Source of the DNA: RGIG1918 sp964570895
GTDB lineage: Bacteria > Cyanobacteriota > Vampirovibrionia > Gastranaerophilales > Gastranaerophilaceae
Direction: 5' to 3'
Length of the DNA stretch: 64,000 nt
Assembly: GCA_964570895.1 (NCBI GenBank)
Contig: CAZMZD010000007.1
Location: forward strand, 10,974 to 74,973
The translations under genes and the position numbers were made by a program. Shown piece by piece: positions 39,749 to 48,585 of this stretch. The notes under the pieces were generated by a model. That model was not told where the DNA came from. It was given only the letters and a program-made list of their open reading frames with translations, and ran no database searches. Each line of letters opens with the position of its first letter. Position 1 is the stretch's first letter.

Positions 39749-39790
39749 TGTTTATTGTATAATTTCCTTGTACTAAATAAGGAATTAATA

Positions 39791-40819
39791 ATGCTTGTTG
39801 TAATGAATCAAGGAATAGCTGAAAATGTTGTTGAAAAGGCTATTAAATATATTCAAGACAGAGGTTTTGAAACGCACGTTTCTAAAGGCGAAGTGCACAC
39901 GGTTATTGGCGTTGTGGGCGGCGGTGCAGAACATATCGACAGGCGCGACCTCGAACTTTTAGAAGGTGTTAAAGAAGTTATCAAAATCACATCAAGCTAT
40001 AAGCTTGTGAGCAGAGTTTTTAAGCCAAAAGACACTATTGTAAAAATTGGCGAAGAAAAATTCGGCGGGAATAATTTTGGCGTGATTGCAGGCCCTTGCA
40101 GTGTTGAAAGTTATGAACAAATGGATGAAACGGCGAAAAAGCTTTCTAAACTTGGGGTGAAAGTGCTTAGAGGGGGTGCATTTAAGCCAAGAACTTCTCC
40201 TTATGCTTTTCAAGGGCTTGGCGAAGAAGGTTTGCAAATTTTGAGAAAAGTTGCTGATAAATATAATATGGCAGTTGTTTCAGAAATTATGGAAATTAGC
40301 CAAATTCCGCTTTTTGAAAAATATGTTGATTGCCTGCAAGTGGGCGCAAGAAATATGCAGAATTTCAATTTGCTAAAGGAATTGAGCCACTTGAAAAAAC
40401 CGATATTGCTCAAACGTGGGCTTTCTGCAACATTTGAAGAATGGTTGATGAGCGCAGAATATATTATGTCCGGCGGGAATAGGCAAATTATTCTTTGCGA
40501 AAGAGGGATAAGAACTTTTGAAACCGCAACAAGAAACACTCTTGATTTATGTGCTGTTCCTGTAATTCAAAAGCTTTCGCACCTTCCTATAATCACTGAC
40601 CCAAGCCACGGTACAGGGCTTAGAGATAAAGTTGCGCCGATGACAAAAGCTTCGCTTGCAGCCGGCGCTGATGGCGTTATGCTTGAAGTTCACCACAAAC
40701 CGGAATGCGCTTTGTGCGACGGCGCGCAATCTTTAACACCCGAACAACTTAAAGGCTTGTTAAAAGATGTTGGTGCAATTGCAAATGTTTGCGGAAAGAA
40801 AATCATTTTTAAATATTAA
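39791..40819 (+). CDS. aroF: 3-deoxy-7-phosphoheptulonate (DAHP) synthase, type I-beta
   Basis: First enzyme of the shikimate pathway, joining PEP and erythrose 4-phosphate. 342 residues from ATG 39791, which has AAGGAA six bases upstream; 12 in-frame upstream codons lack family character. The first 65 residues form the ferredoxin-like regulatory domain of the I-beta class (MNQGIAENVVEKAIKYIQDR). The barrel shows GVIAGPCSVES, KPRTSPYAFQGLGEEGL, the QVGARNMQN segment and ITDPSHGTGLRDKV with metal-binding His. A TATAAT (39758-39763) upstream could be its promoter. aroH at 28.0 kb is a downstream step of the same pathway. Confidence 0.95.
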   Translation: MLVVMNQGIAENVVEKAIKYIQDRGFETHVSKGEVHTVIGVVGGGAEHIDRRDLELLEGVKEVIKITSSYKLVSRVFKPKDTIVKIGEEKFGGNNFGVIAGPCSVESYEQMDETAKKLSKLGVKVLRGGAFKPRTSPYAFQGLGEEGLQILRKVADKYNMAVVSEIMEISQIPLFEKYVDCLQVGARNMQNFNLLKELSHLKKPILLKRGLSATFEEWLMSAEYIMSGGNRQIILCERGIRTFETATRNTLDLCAVPVIQKLSHLPIITDPSHGTGLRDKVAPMTKASLAAGADGVMLEVHHKPECALCDGAQSLTPEQLKGLLKDVGAIANVCGKKIIFKY

Positions 40820-40840
40820 ACTTTGAAACTTAAGATATAA

Positions 40841-40871
40841 AAAGCGCACCTTTTGGTTAATGGTGCGCTTT
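40841..40871. terminator. Bidirectional terminator
   Basis: AAAGCGCACC, 11-base loop, GGTGCGCTTT: ten pairs, followed by a T-rich tail on the plus strand and an A-run on the other side. It separates the convergent aroF and TPR genes. Confidence 0.9.
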
Positions 40872-40875
40872 ATTT

Positions 40876-43023
40876 TTATTTTGAATTTGTTGTGCTTTTT
40901 AAATATTCATCAAGTTCATTTGTTCTTTGTTTAACAAAATTTATATAGTCGTCTTGAGGCTCTTTTGCTCTTGCCTGAACATATTGTTTGTAATATTTGA
41001 TTGCTTCAGGGTAATTTTCAAGTGTGTCATAAATTGTTCCAAGCCCATAATATGCAAGTGAGAAGGTGCTATCTTTTGCAAGAACTTTTTTATAACTTGC
41101 AATTGCTTCACTATATTTTTTTTCTTCTTCAAAAATTGTTCCGCTATAGTAATTTGCATATAAATTTTCAGGTTCTTTCGCTAAAATTTCGCCAAGAGCC
41201 GCGTGTGCTTCGCTATATTTTTTTGCTTGGAATAATTCTTGCGCTAAATCAAGTTTTTTGTTTAAATTTGAATTTTCAATTCCTGCTATTGCTTGTTTTG
41301 CGCCTATGTCTTTAGGGTTAATAGAGAGAATTTTTTGATAATATTTATATGCGTTTTCGCTATCGTTCATTTCAAGATAGCAAGAAGCAATGGCGCTTAA
41401 AATGTTTGTGTCGCTAGGGTTTTGCGCGAGCATTCCTTCCCAGATTTTAATTGCGCTTGGGTAATTTTTAAGCTCAAAATAGCAAGAAGCTATGTTTGAT
41501 TTAATTTCAGGTGTTTGAGTTGGGATTTTTGAATATGTTGAAATTGCTTCTTGATATTTTTTCTCATTCCAATATTTTGTGGCAAGAGTATAGAGCTCAT
41601 TTGCTTTTTCGTTAATTATATCTTGTTTTAAGTTAAGCAGTTCTTGATTTGATGGCAGCATAGAAAGCCCTGAAGCCACTGTTGCTTCTGCGCTTTGAGT
41701 GTCTTTATTATTTAAATAAATCTGCGCCATATTAATATAAATGTCTTTATATTTAGGGTTTAGCGCCATTGCACGTTTATAATATCCAAGCGCTTCTGTG
41801 TATTTTTCTGCTTTGTGTAATTCGTATGCTAAATTATATTGGGCAGGGAAGCTTGTCGGGTTTGAATTTGCTTCAAGTGTCAAATAATCAATGAGTTCTT
41901 GACCTTTGAAATTTGCCCTCACAAGATTTTCAATTTCAGCTTCTGCGAGTTTTGCCTCTTCTGTGTTTGGCGAAATTTGCATAATTGTTTTATAGCTTGA
42001 AATTGCGCCTTTAATATCTTTAAGTTGTGCTTGAGCTTGCGCTTTATATTTTAATAAATCTTTGTTGTTAGGCTCTTTAGATAGAATTTCATCGTAAACC
42101 AAAATCGCTTCTTTTGGAGTGTTCATTTCAGAATATAATGAAGCGAGGTTATAGAGCACAATTTTATCATTAGGATTTAACTCTTTTGCTTTTAAATATT
42201 GGATTTTAGCATTTGCAAGGTCGCCCTTTTTCTGCAAAACTGTTCCGAGGTTAATATAACCTTGTGGGTCAGAAGGGTTTTGTGCAATTCTTGAGCTCCA
42301 CAAAAATTCAAGGTTTTCAAGCAATTCCGGATTTTTTTCGCCATGTTGGAGTGCAAGGCTGTAAAATTCAAGCGCAGCGTCTTGGTTGTTAACTTCGTCC
42401 ATAATGAGCGCATATTTAAAATATACTTGCGGGTTTTTCGCGTTTAAGATTTTTCTATAACATTCAATCGCTCTATTTTGGTTGTTGAATGACTTATAAA
42501 TATCGCCGAGCGCTTCCCAAGCGCGAGCTGAATATGTCGGGTTTTCTGTGATTTGCGCGAAGTCGTATCCGGCTTCTGCAAAAGAGCCTATTCTTCTTGC
42601 GTTTGTTGCGTTTTTATATATGCTTGAAGCTTCTGTGCTTTCTCTGTTTATTCTTTTTAAGTTAACTTCCGCCGTGCTTAAAAGTTCCGGCGCCTGAACA
42701 TCGACGCCCCAATATTTTAAATAAAACAGAGCACTTTTAAGGTCTGAAATTGCGCTTTTATATGAACTTTGCTCATTTGCAAGCACTTCAGCTCTTGCAA
42801 GATAAGAAGAAACAAGCGCTTTTACAACGGTTGCGTCGTAAGGAACTCTTCTTAAGACATTTCTGAATTGTTTAATTGCAAGAGTATAATTTTTTGCTTT
42901 ATAGAATGTTACGCCGTTTCTGTAAAATTCGTTATATTTTTCATCAAGATTAGCGCCACCTTGTGCTATAACAGCTTGCGTTAGGGTTAATAAACAAAGG
43001 ATTGAAATAATATATTTTTTCAT
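40876..43023 (-). CDS. Exported tetratricopeptide-repeat protein
   Basis: 715 residues. Sec signal peptide (MKKYIISILCLLTLTQAVIA, cleavage near AQG) followed by roughly 15 TPR units almost to the end. Typical ones read GYINLGTVLQKKGDLANAKI and AYYGLGTIYDTLENYPEAIK. TPR solenoids bind peptides or proteins. With no other domain, this is probably a periplasmic scaffold, possibly outer-membrane associated. It is convergent with aroF across a terminator. Confidence 0.9.
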   Translation of the reverse strand: MKKYIISILCLLTLTQAVIAQGGANLDEKYNEFYRNGVTFYKAKNYTLAIKQFRNVLRRVPYDATVVKALVSSYLARAEVLANEQSSYKSAISDLKSALFYLKYWGVDVQAPELLSTAEVNLKRINRESTEASSIYKNATNARRIGSFAEAGYDFAQITENPTYSARAWEALGDIYKSFNNQNRAIECYRKILNAKNPQVYFKYALIMDEVNNQDAALEFYSLALQHGEKNPELLENLEFLWSSRIAQNPSDPQGYINLGTVLQKKGDLANAKIQYLKAKELNPNDKIVLYNLASLYSEMNTPKEAILVYDEILSKEPNNKDLLKYKAQAQAQLKDIKGAISSYKTIMQISPNTEEAKLAEAEIENLVRANFKGQELIDYLTLEANSNPTSFPAQYNLAYELHKAEKYTEALGYYKRAMALNPKYKDIYINMAQIYLNNKDTQSAEATVASGLSMLPSNQELLNLKQDIINEKANELYTLATKYWNEKKYQEAISTYSKIPTQTPEIKSNIASCYFELKNYPSAIKIWEGMLAQNPSDTNILSAIASCYLEMNDSENAYKYYQKILSINPKDIGAKQAIAGIENSNLNKKLDLAQELFQAKKYSEAHAALGEILAKEPENLYANYYSGTIFEEEKKYSEAIASYKKVLAKDSTFSLAYYGLGTIYDTLENYPEAIKYYKQYVQARAKEPQDDYINFVKQRTNELDEYLKSTTNSK

Positions 43024-43202
43024 AAAAATTCCTCGAAATCTTCAAGAATTATACTATAAAATCGATTTTTTTAATATTGAACAAAAATACACCCCAAAAT
43101 GCTAGTTTGCAATTTTTTAAGAATTGTAAACATTTCCAAAAAAATCATTAAGTTACAAAAGAAATTGCCGAGATATTATTTATCAGACAAGGATTATCAC
43201 AC

Positions 43203-43358
43203 GTGCTTAAAAAATCAAAAAAACCGGAAATAAACTTAACTTCATGTACTAACATGGTGCTTGAAGGTGCAAAAAGAAGAAGAATGACCGCGTATTCCGC
43301 AGTTAAGGCACTTAATTCAAGCACAGGAATTAAAACAAACATTTATGCTGTAAAATAA
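43203..43358 (+). CDS. 51-aa protein, possible RNA polymerase omega (RpoZ-like)
   Basis: GTG start at 43203 with AAGGA nine bases upstream and TAA at 43356-43358. The product contains NMVLEGAKRRRMTAYSAVKA, which resembles the xVxxAKRRRYE core by which cyanobacterial omega subunits bind the beta-prime C-terminus, but it is shorter than any usual omega (about 75-90 aa). A T-run follows at 43373-43379, with a weak GTGC/GCAC hairpin. The gap 43024-43387 has no other credible gene. It could equally be an unrelated small basic protein. Confidence 0.5.
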   Translation: MLKKSKKPEINLTSCTNMVLEGAKRRRMTAYSAVKALNSSTGIKTNIYAVK

Positions 43359-43387
43359 TTGTGCCCGCACGGTTTTTTTATGGCTTT

Positions 43388-44131
43388 TTATATGTTTCCC
43401 GCCATATAGAATAGAAAACCAACCAAAAGGTCTGCAATCAAAAGAAAAAGCGTGCATAAAATAGCGGATTTTGTGGTGCTTTCGCCGACCCCTTTTGCGC
43501 CGCCTGTTGTATTGTAACCAACAGTTGCACAAACAACTGCAATAATTCCGCCAAAGAGGAAACCTTTAAATATGCTAACGAAAATGTCTTTCATGGTGAG
43601 CATAAGCCAAACGCTTGAAATGTAACGGTTTGGGTGCAAACCAATTGTGCCGTATGATATAACCATACCTGCGAAAATCCCGAGAAATTCAGCTAGTATA
43701 ACAATGAGCGCAACAGTGATGCTTGCGCCGATTAGCCTTGGTGCAAAATAATATCCGACAGGGTTCACGCCAAGAACTTTCATTGCGTCAACTTGTTCGG
43801 TCACTTGCATATTTGCAATTTCAGCCGTAATTGCAGTGCCTGCGCGAGCCCCAATTGCAAGAGCTGCGAACCCTGGGGCAATTTCTCTTATAAGCGCAAC
43901 GGATAAAAAGCCGCCTATGTAACTTTCGCCGCCTGTGAGAAGAAATTGATTTGAAACTTGAAGAGCAATAACGGACGATGCGATAATTACAATCATTAAA
44001 GATATACCAAGCGAATCAAAACCGATTGTTGCGCTTTGTATAATGATGTCTTTCCACTTTGCTCGCCCTGAAAATATATATTTTAAGGTGGTTGAAAGAT
44101 TTATTACGCATTGTCCGATAAAGCTAATCAA
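43388..44131 (-). CDS. mlaE: MlaE/YrbE-type lipid ABC permease
   Basis: 247 residues with five to six hydrophobic segments and the permease family's core (GGFLSVALIREIAPGFAALA, then IGARAGTAITAEIANMQVTE and MKVLGVNPVGYYFAPRLI). The Mla complex moves phospholipids between the membranes of diderm bacteria and chloroplasts. The ATPase (MlaF) and the MCE substrate-binding protein are not adjacent in the window. It lies nine bases downstream of ilvE on the same strand. Confidence 0.93.
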   Translation of the reverse strand: MISFIGQCVINLSTTLKYIFSGRAKWKDIIIQSATIGFDSLGISLMIVIIASSVIALQVSNQFLLTGGESYIGGFLSVALIREIAPGFAALAIGARAGTAITAEIANMQVTEQVDAMKVLGVNPVGYYFAPRLIGASITVALIVILAEFLGIFAGMVISYGTIGLHPNRYISSVWLMLTMKDIFVSIFKGFLFGGIIAVVCATVGYNTTGGAKGVGESTTKSAILCTLFLLIADLLVGFLFYMAGNI

Positions 44132-44140
44132 AATTAATCC

Positions 44141-45052
44141 TTAGTAAATTTCTGTGAGCCATTCGCGGTGAATATCGAGTTCGCCACGAACTAAATCATA
44201 GTATAATTTTTGGATTTTTTCAGTGTTTTTGCCGGTGTTGCCGTCGCCAACAGGTCTGTTGTCGATTTTTGTAACAGGCATAATTTGCGCGCCTGTTCCG
44301 CAACAGAATGCTTCATCCGAAATGTATAATTCAGTTCTATCAATATCGCGAACTTCAACTTTTAAGCCAAGTTCATGTGCAAGTTCAATAACCGTGTTTC
44401 TTGTAACGCCGATTAAAATATTGCTTGTTTCTTTTGACGTGATTAAAGTGTCGCCTTTAACGAGGAAGAAATTCATTGCAGAACCTTCTGCCACATGGCC
44501 GTCATTTGATAAAACAATAGCGTCGTCAAAACCTGCAAGTTTGGCTTCTGTCACGATGAGCGCTGTGTTTGCATAAGCGCCTGAAATTTTGGCTCTTGGC
44601 GGAATTGAGTTGTCTTCAAGTCTATCCCAGCTTGAAACGCAAACGCTCAAGCCGCCTTCTTTTGCGAAGTATGAACCGAGCGGAGTTGTAAAAATCAAAA
44701 TGCCGTCAGGGTTATCAATCAAGCTTGGCCCAACTTTTTGTGCCATTTTGTATACAGTTGGTCTGATGTATGCGTCAGTTCTATAATTATTTTTAACGAG
44801 TAATTCTTTTGTGATGTTGCAATATTCTTCAATAGAATATTTTGGGTCCATAAACATAATTTTGCAGCTGTTGTGCATTCTTTCGAAGTGTTCTTTCATA
44901 CGAAAAGCATACATTTTGTCTTGTTTTTCGTTGTAATATGCTCTAATACCTTCAAAAACGCTTGTGCCATATAAAAAAGCGTGTGTTCTAACAGGAAGAA
45001 CAGCCTCTTGTGCCGGTACAAATTCGCCATTTAAAAAATAGAATTCTGTCAT
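44141..45052 (-). CDS. ilvE: Branched-chain amino acid aminotransferase
   Basis: PLP class IV transaminase completing Val, Leu and Ile synthesis (or starting their degradation). 303 residues. It shows YGTSVFEGIRAYYNEKQDKM, the Lys of AKISGAYANTALIVTEAKLA, the cofactor-phosphate region GHVAEGSAMNFFLVKGDTL and the C-terminal GTGAQIMPVTKIDNR. Together with the IlvA-type dehydratase at 2385 this supports a branched-chain pathway in the genome. It is the head of a gene pair with mlaE. Confidence 0.95.
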   Translation of the reverse strand: MTEFYFLNGEFVPAQEAVLPVRTHAFLYGTSVFEGIRAYYNEKQDKMYAFRMKEHFERMHNSCKIMFMDPKYSIEEYCNITKELLVKNNYRTDAYIRPTVYKMAQKVGPSLIDNPDGILIFTTPLGSYFAKEGGLSVCVSSWDRLEDNSIPPRAKISGAYANTALIVTEAKLAGFDDAIVLSNDGHVAEGSAMNFFLVKGDTLITSKETSNILIGVTRNTVIELAHELGLKVEVRDIDRTELYISDEAFCCGTGAQIMPVTKIDNRPVGDGNTGKNTEKIQKLYYDLVRGELDIHREWLTEIY

Positions 45053-45144
45053 TTTTCGCCTTTCTAAAATTTCTATATGTCTATTATTGCAAATTTAAAT
45101 TAAAAAAGCTAGATTTTTTATTATATTTTTTTTAAAATAAACAT

Positions 45145-46671
45145 ATGTTTATAACTAATTTAATAGCATACTTAATACTTATTTATCTTGCAGTTTATGC
45201 CCTTTATTTTTTAACATTTATTGTTAAGTCTTTTAGTTCAAAGAAATTCATCAAAGAACAAGAAGCAAAATTGTTGTTAAACACTGCTCAAAACAATTTG
45301 TGCGTTATTATTTGGGCAAGCGATAAAAACAAAAATTTGTATGAACTTCTCAAAATTTTGAACAATCAAAATTATCCTAAAGCAAATTATGAAGTTCATG
45401 TTATGTATAAAAACAGCGCAAAAAACAAAACGGTTGTTCCTGATTTTGCGCACGGTGCCCGCATTCACAGCATTGAAAATCCTGAGTATTACCAAAAAGA
45501 CAGAGCTCTTTCAATGTTTGTTGAAAAAATTATTTTAGAAGATAAATTCGACGCGTTTATTTTCCTTGGCGCAGACAGGCTTGTTGGCGAAAATTATTTA
45601 GACATCGCAAACAGGCTAGTTGAACCTTCAAGTGTGATTGTTGGAGCTTGTGATGTTATAAAAGAAAATGAAAGTTTCTTTAAAAGATTATTTACGGGTT
45701 CACTTAAAATTAAAACAACCCTCACAAACAACACAATTCGCCTTCCGCGCGCGATGTTTGATTTGTGTCAAACAATTGATTCTGAAAATTGTATAATATC
45801 GGCTGATATATTGGAACAAACAGGGCGCGTTTGCTTTGAAACAAGAAATGACGAATTAAAATATTCGCTTTTCCTTGCAAGCAACGACATAAAACCTATT
45901 TATTCGCCATTTTTGGTCGCATACACTTATGTAAAACATTTAAATTTAGACTCGCCTTCTCTTGGGCAAGCGTGGTCTTTGTTTAAATATTACTTACCTT
46001 ATTTATTTAAAAAACAAAGATATTTTATTGAATATCTAGCGTTTATTTTCAGGCCAACCACCTTGTTTATCCTCGCGCTATATTTCACTTTGTTCGCGCT
46101 TTCATTTACTTTCAAAACAACAATACAGTTGAAATATATTCTCCATTTTGGCTTATTCCTCATCACAATCATGCTATTAAGCGTTGCGGCTTCTAAATTT
46201 AATTTCAAAGAACTTTTAGAATTACTGTTCAGCCCTGTTGCAATTTTTATCAAAAAATTCAGAAATTCAATGAGGCTTTTAGATAAAAAAATCATTAAAA
46301 GGCAAAGCGAAGAAGAAAAAAACACAAATTCTGCAACAGTTACTTCTTTAATTTCAAATGGCAAAAGAGATAACGAGTGCAAGCTCGATTTAATTAAAGA
46401 AGAAGGAATGAAAAAAGTTGTATTCAGATATAACAAAAAACAATTTGAATCTGACGCACATTTAAGAATGTGCGACGCGCTAAATGAAGTGACATCGGTT
46501 CTTGGCGAACGTGGGTTTATATTAAAAGTTTGCCAAAATTGCAAGTTTTTTGAAGCAAATAACGATGGAAATGTGGATATGTTAAAAGGTTTTTGTAAGA
46601 TAAATCCGGACGAAAAAAATCCAATCGAAATCCTTATTTGGAACGGGTGCTCAGGTTTTTGCAAAAAATAA
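45145..46671 (+). CDS. Membrane glycosyltransferase-like protein with C-terminal Cys cluster
   Basis: 508 residues. One N-terminal transmembrane helix (about 7-30) is followed by a GT2-like catalytic domain: NNLCVIIWASDKNKNLYELL, the FDAFIFLGADRLVGENYLD segment in place of DxD, and KTTLTNNTIRLPRAMFDLCQ. Two to three membrane helices (about 310-355) follow. Residues 440-508 form a separate tail with CQNCKFFEA...GFCKINPDE...NGCSGFCKK, five cysteines arranged like a metal or [Fe-S] site. The GTase core lacks a clear second acidic residue, so activity is uncertain. The combination is unfamiliar. Confidence 0.65.
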   Translation: MFITNLIAYLILIYLAVYALYFLTFIVKSFSSKKFIKEQEAKLLLNTAQNNLCVIIWASDKNKNLYELLKILNNQNYPKANYEVHVMYKNSAKNKTVVPDFAHGARIHSIENPEYYQKDRALSMFVEKIILEDKFDAFIFLGADRLVGENYLDIANRLVEPSSVIVGACDVIKENESFFKRLFTGSLKIKTTLTNNTIRLPRAMFDLCQTIDSENCIISADILEQTGRVCFETRNDELKYSLFLASNDIKPIYSPFLVAYTYVKHLNLDSPSLGQAWSLFKYYLPYLFKKQRYFIEYLAFIFRPTTLFILALYFTLFALSFTFKTTIQLKYILHFGLFLITIMLLSVAASKFNFKELLELLFSPVAIFIKKFRNSMRLLDKKIIKRQSEEEKNTNSATVTSLISNGKRDNECKLDLIKEEGMKKVVFRYNKKQFESDAHLRMCDALNEVTSVLGERGFILKVCQNCKFFEANNDGNVDMLKGFCKINPDEKNPIEILIWNGCSGFCKK

Positions 46672-46690
46672 ATTTCATTTTATATAAAAA

Positions 46691-46721
46691 AATAACCGCT
46701 CGTTTTTTGCGAGCGGTTATT
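46691..46721. terminator. Bidirectional terminator
   Basis: AATAACCGCTCG, loop TTTTTTG, CGAGCGGTTATT: a perfect 12-pair stem with A/T-rich flanks, between the convergent glycosyltransferase-like gene and ribH. Confidence 0.92.
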
Positions 46722-46739
46722 TTATTTTGTTGTATTAGA

Positions 46740-47207
46740 TTATATTTGCTTGCAAAGGTTTGCCATTTCGATTGCTGCTTCAGCAGAAGAGGAACCTTTG
46801 TTTCCTGCTTTTGTGCCTGCCCTTTCAATTGCTTGTTCAATATTATCAACAGTTAGCACACCAAATGCGATAGGTACATTGTGTTCAAGTGAAACTTGGG
46901 CAATGCCTTTAGACATTTCAGCACTTACGTAGTCAAAGTGCGGAGTGGCACCTTTTATAACCGCGCCAAGCGTGATGAGGGCAACATATTTTTTAGTTGC
47001 AGCTGCGCGTTTGCAAATAAGAGGAATTTCAAATGCCCCAGGGGCCCAAATTACATCAATATTTTCTTCTTTTACGCCATGGCGAGTGAGCGTGTCAAGC
47101 GCGCCGGATAAAAGTTTTGAACCGATGAATTCATTAAAACGTGCAACAACGATACAATATTTATCGCCTTCGCCTGCAATTAATTTGCCTTCAATAATAT
47201 TTGTCAT
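46740..47207 (-). CDS. ribH: 6,7-dimethyl-8-ribityllumazine synthase
   Basis: Penultimate step of riboflavin synthesis, forming icosahedral or pentameric capsids. 155 residues from the ATG at 47207 (MTNIIEGKLIAGEGDKYCIV), which has AAGGAG six to seven bases upstream; 18 in-frame upstream codons are not family-like. Motifs: ARFNEFIGSKLLSGALDTL, WAPGAFEIPLICKRA, VIKGATPHFDYVS and a C-terminal GNKGSSSAEAAIEM. No FMN riboswitch is visible upstream. Other rib genes are not adjacent. Confidence 0.96.
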   Translation of the reverse strand: MTNIIEGKLIAGEGDKYCIVVARFNEFIGSKLLSGALDTLTRHGVKEENIDVIWAPGAFEIPLICKRAAATKKYVALITLGAVIKGATPHFDYVSAEMSKGIAQVSLEHNVPIAFGVLTVDNIEQAIERAGTKAGNKGSSSAEAAIEMANLCKQI

Positions 47208-47263
47208 TTTATCTCCTTGTTTTTTTAAAACAATTTTATCATGGCTTAGAAATTTTAACAATT

Positions 47264-48496
47264 TTAATATTTTTCTTTTAATTTAAATGCGAAGAAAATT
47301 TCAAAAATGGTGAGGAAGGCAAACAGAGAAAACAGCGCAAGATAAGAATTTGTGCCGTAAATTGTGTGCCCTTGGGCGTTCGTTGTGGTTTCAAATAAAT
47401 CTAAGATGTGCCCTGCAAGTGTTCCTAAAATTCCTATCGCAAAGAAGAAAATCCCGTTCATAATGCTCATCGCGCAGCTTCTAATTTCGGGCTTGTTCGT
47501 GGAATAAATAAAGTTTGCAAGAATTGGCGAAATACCCCCTGTGATTGCAAGCAAAAATATAAAGATTGAAACAAAAGGTGTGCGGAGATTGAACAAAACA
47601 AAAAATGTAATTCCAAAAAACACAACTGCGCTGATAATCGAAATTATTTTAAGGAAAATTACATAAGCACCTGTGTTTTTGTTGATAATGCTCATAACAA
47701 CGCCCGATATCCCAATTATTATAATCATAAAAGATAAAATTAAAGAAGCGCTATTGTGTGACATTTGGGCAAAGTCTTGAAGAAATTTTACCCCAATTAC
47801 CGTTTGAATTACATAGCAAAGCCCATAGTTTATTGCAGTAAATGTAAAGAGATTTAAATTGTTTTTGTTTGCTAAAACTTCTTTAAACGGTTCAAGGTTG
47901 AAATGAATATTTGTTCTTTTTGGAGGTGAAGGCAGAAAAATTTTAACAAAACCAAAGCTAAGCGCTAAAAATAATGTAAAATAGCCTAAAACCCCAAAAA
48001 TTGTGCGCCACGAGTGGTGCTCTATAACATGTGATAATGGTGCATTTGCGCATACTCCGCCAAAATATCCGACAAAAAGAACGACAGACACAAGCACGCT
48101 CAAATATCTATCAGGGAAGCATTTTTTAATTTCTTGAACCAGCCCGAGGTAGAATGTTGCAGAACCTGCGCCAAGACAAATTCTTGCAAAATATAAAACC
48201 CATAAATTTGAGCTCATGGGGAAAATCAGTGCGCCAAGAGCGAATATGAGCCCGCCAAATAATATTATTTTTATTCCGCCAAATTTATCAATTAAAACTC
48301 CTGAAATAAGGAGCGACACTGCATACGCATACATAAAATACGCGCCAAAGGCAGTTGTTTCAGAGGCGGTTAAAGAAAGATTATTTTGTAGGGTTTCAAA
48401 AATTGTTCCTGGAATAGAAATGCGCAAAAAATTTGCCATAAAGTACAAAATTGTACCAATGATAATTAATAATATATGTATATAATACTTTCTCAT
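47264..48496 (-). CDS. Major facilitator superfamily transporter
   Basis: 410 residues from the ATG at 48496 (MRKYYIHILLIIIGTILYFM), preceded by GAAGG; the open frame continues upstream but is hydrophilic and not family-like. About 12 transmembrane helices. The cytoplasmic loop motif SGVLIDKFGGIKIILFGGLI after helix 2 is the classic MFS signature (D-x-F-G). The substrate cannot be inferred from neighbours (ribH downstream, ahcY upstream). Confidence 0.88.
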   Translation of the reverse strand: MRKYYIHILLIIIGTILYFMANFLRISIPGTIFETLQNNLSLTASETTAFGAYFMYAYAVSLLISGVLIDKFGGIKIILFGGLIFALGALIFPMSSNLWVLYFARICLGAGSATFYLGLVQEIKKCFPDRYLSVLVSVVLFVGYFGGVCANAPLSHVIEHHSWRTIFGVLGYFTLFLALSFGFVKIFLPSPPKRTNIHFNLEPFKEVLANKNNLNLFTFTAINYGLCYVIQTVIGVKFLQDFAQMSHNSASLILSFMIIIIGISGVVMSIINKNTGAYVIFLKIISIISAVVFFGITFFVLFNLRTPFVSIFIFLLAITGGISPILANFIYSTNKPEIRSCAMSIMNGIFFFAIGILGTLAGHILDLFETTTNAQGHTIYGTNSYLALFSLFAFLTIFEIFFAFKLKEKY

Positions 48497-48585
48497 AAAG
48501 CCTTCGTTGTTAATGTTTTCAGGTGTTCGCGCGCCATTACTGCAGCATTTTATCTGCAATAATGCCTAAATCGCGCAAAATGTGT

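Noticed and set aside
43148..43342. Minus-strand frame in the gap before mlaE
   Set aside because: Lies opposite the better supported 51-aa plus-strand gene and has no ribosome site.
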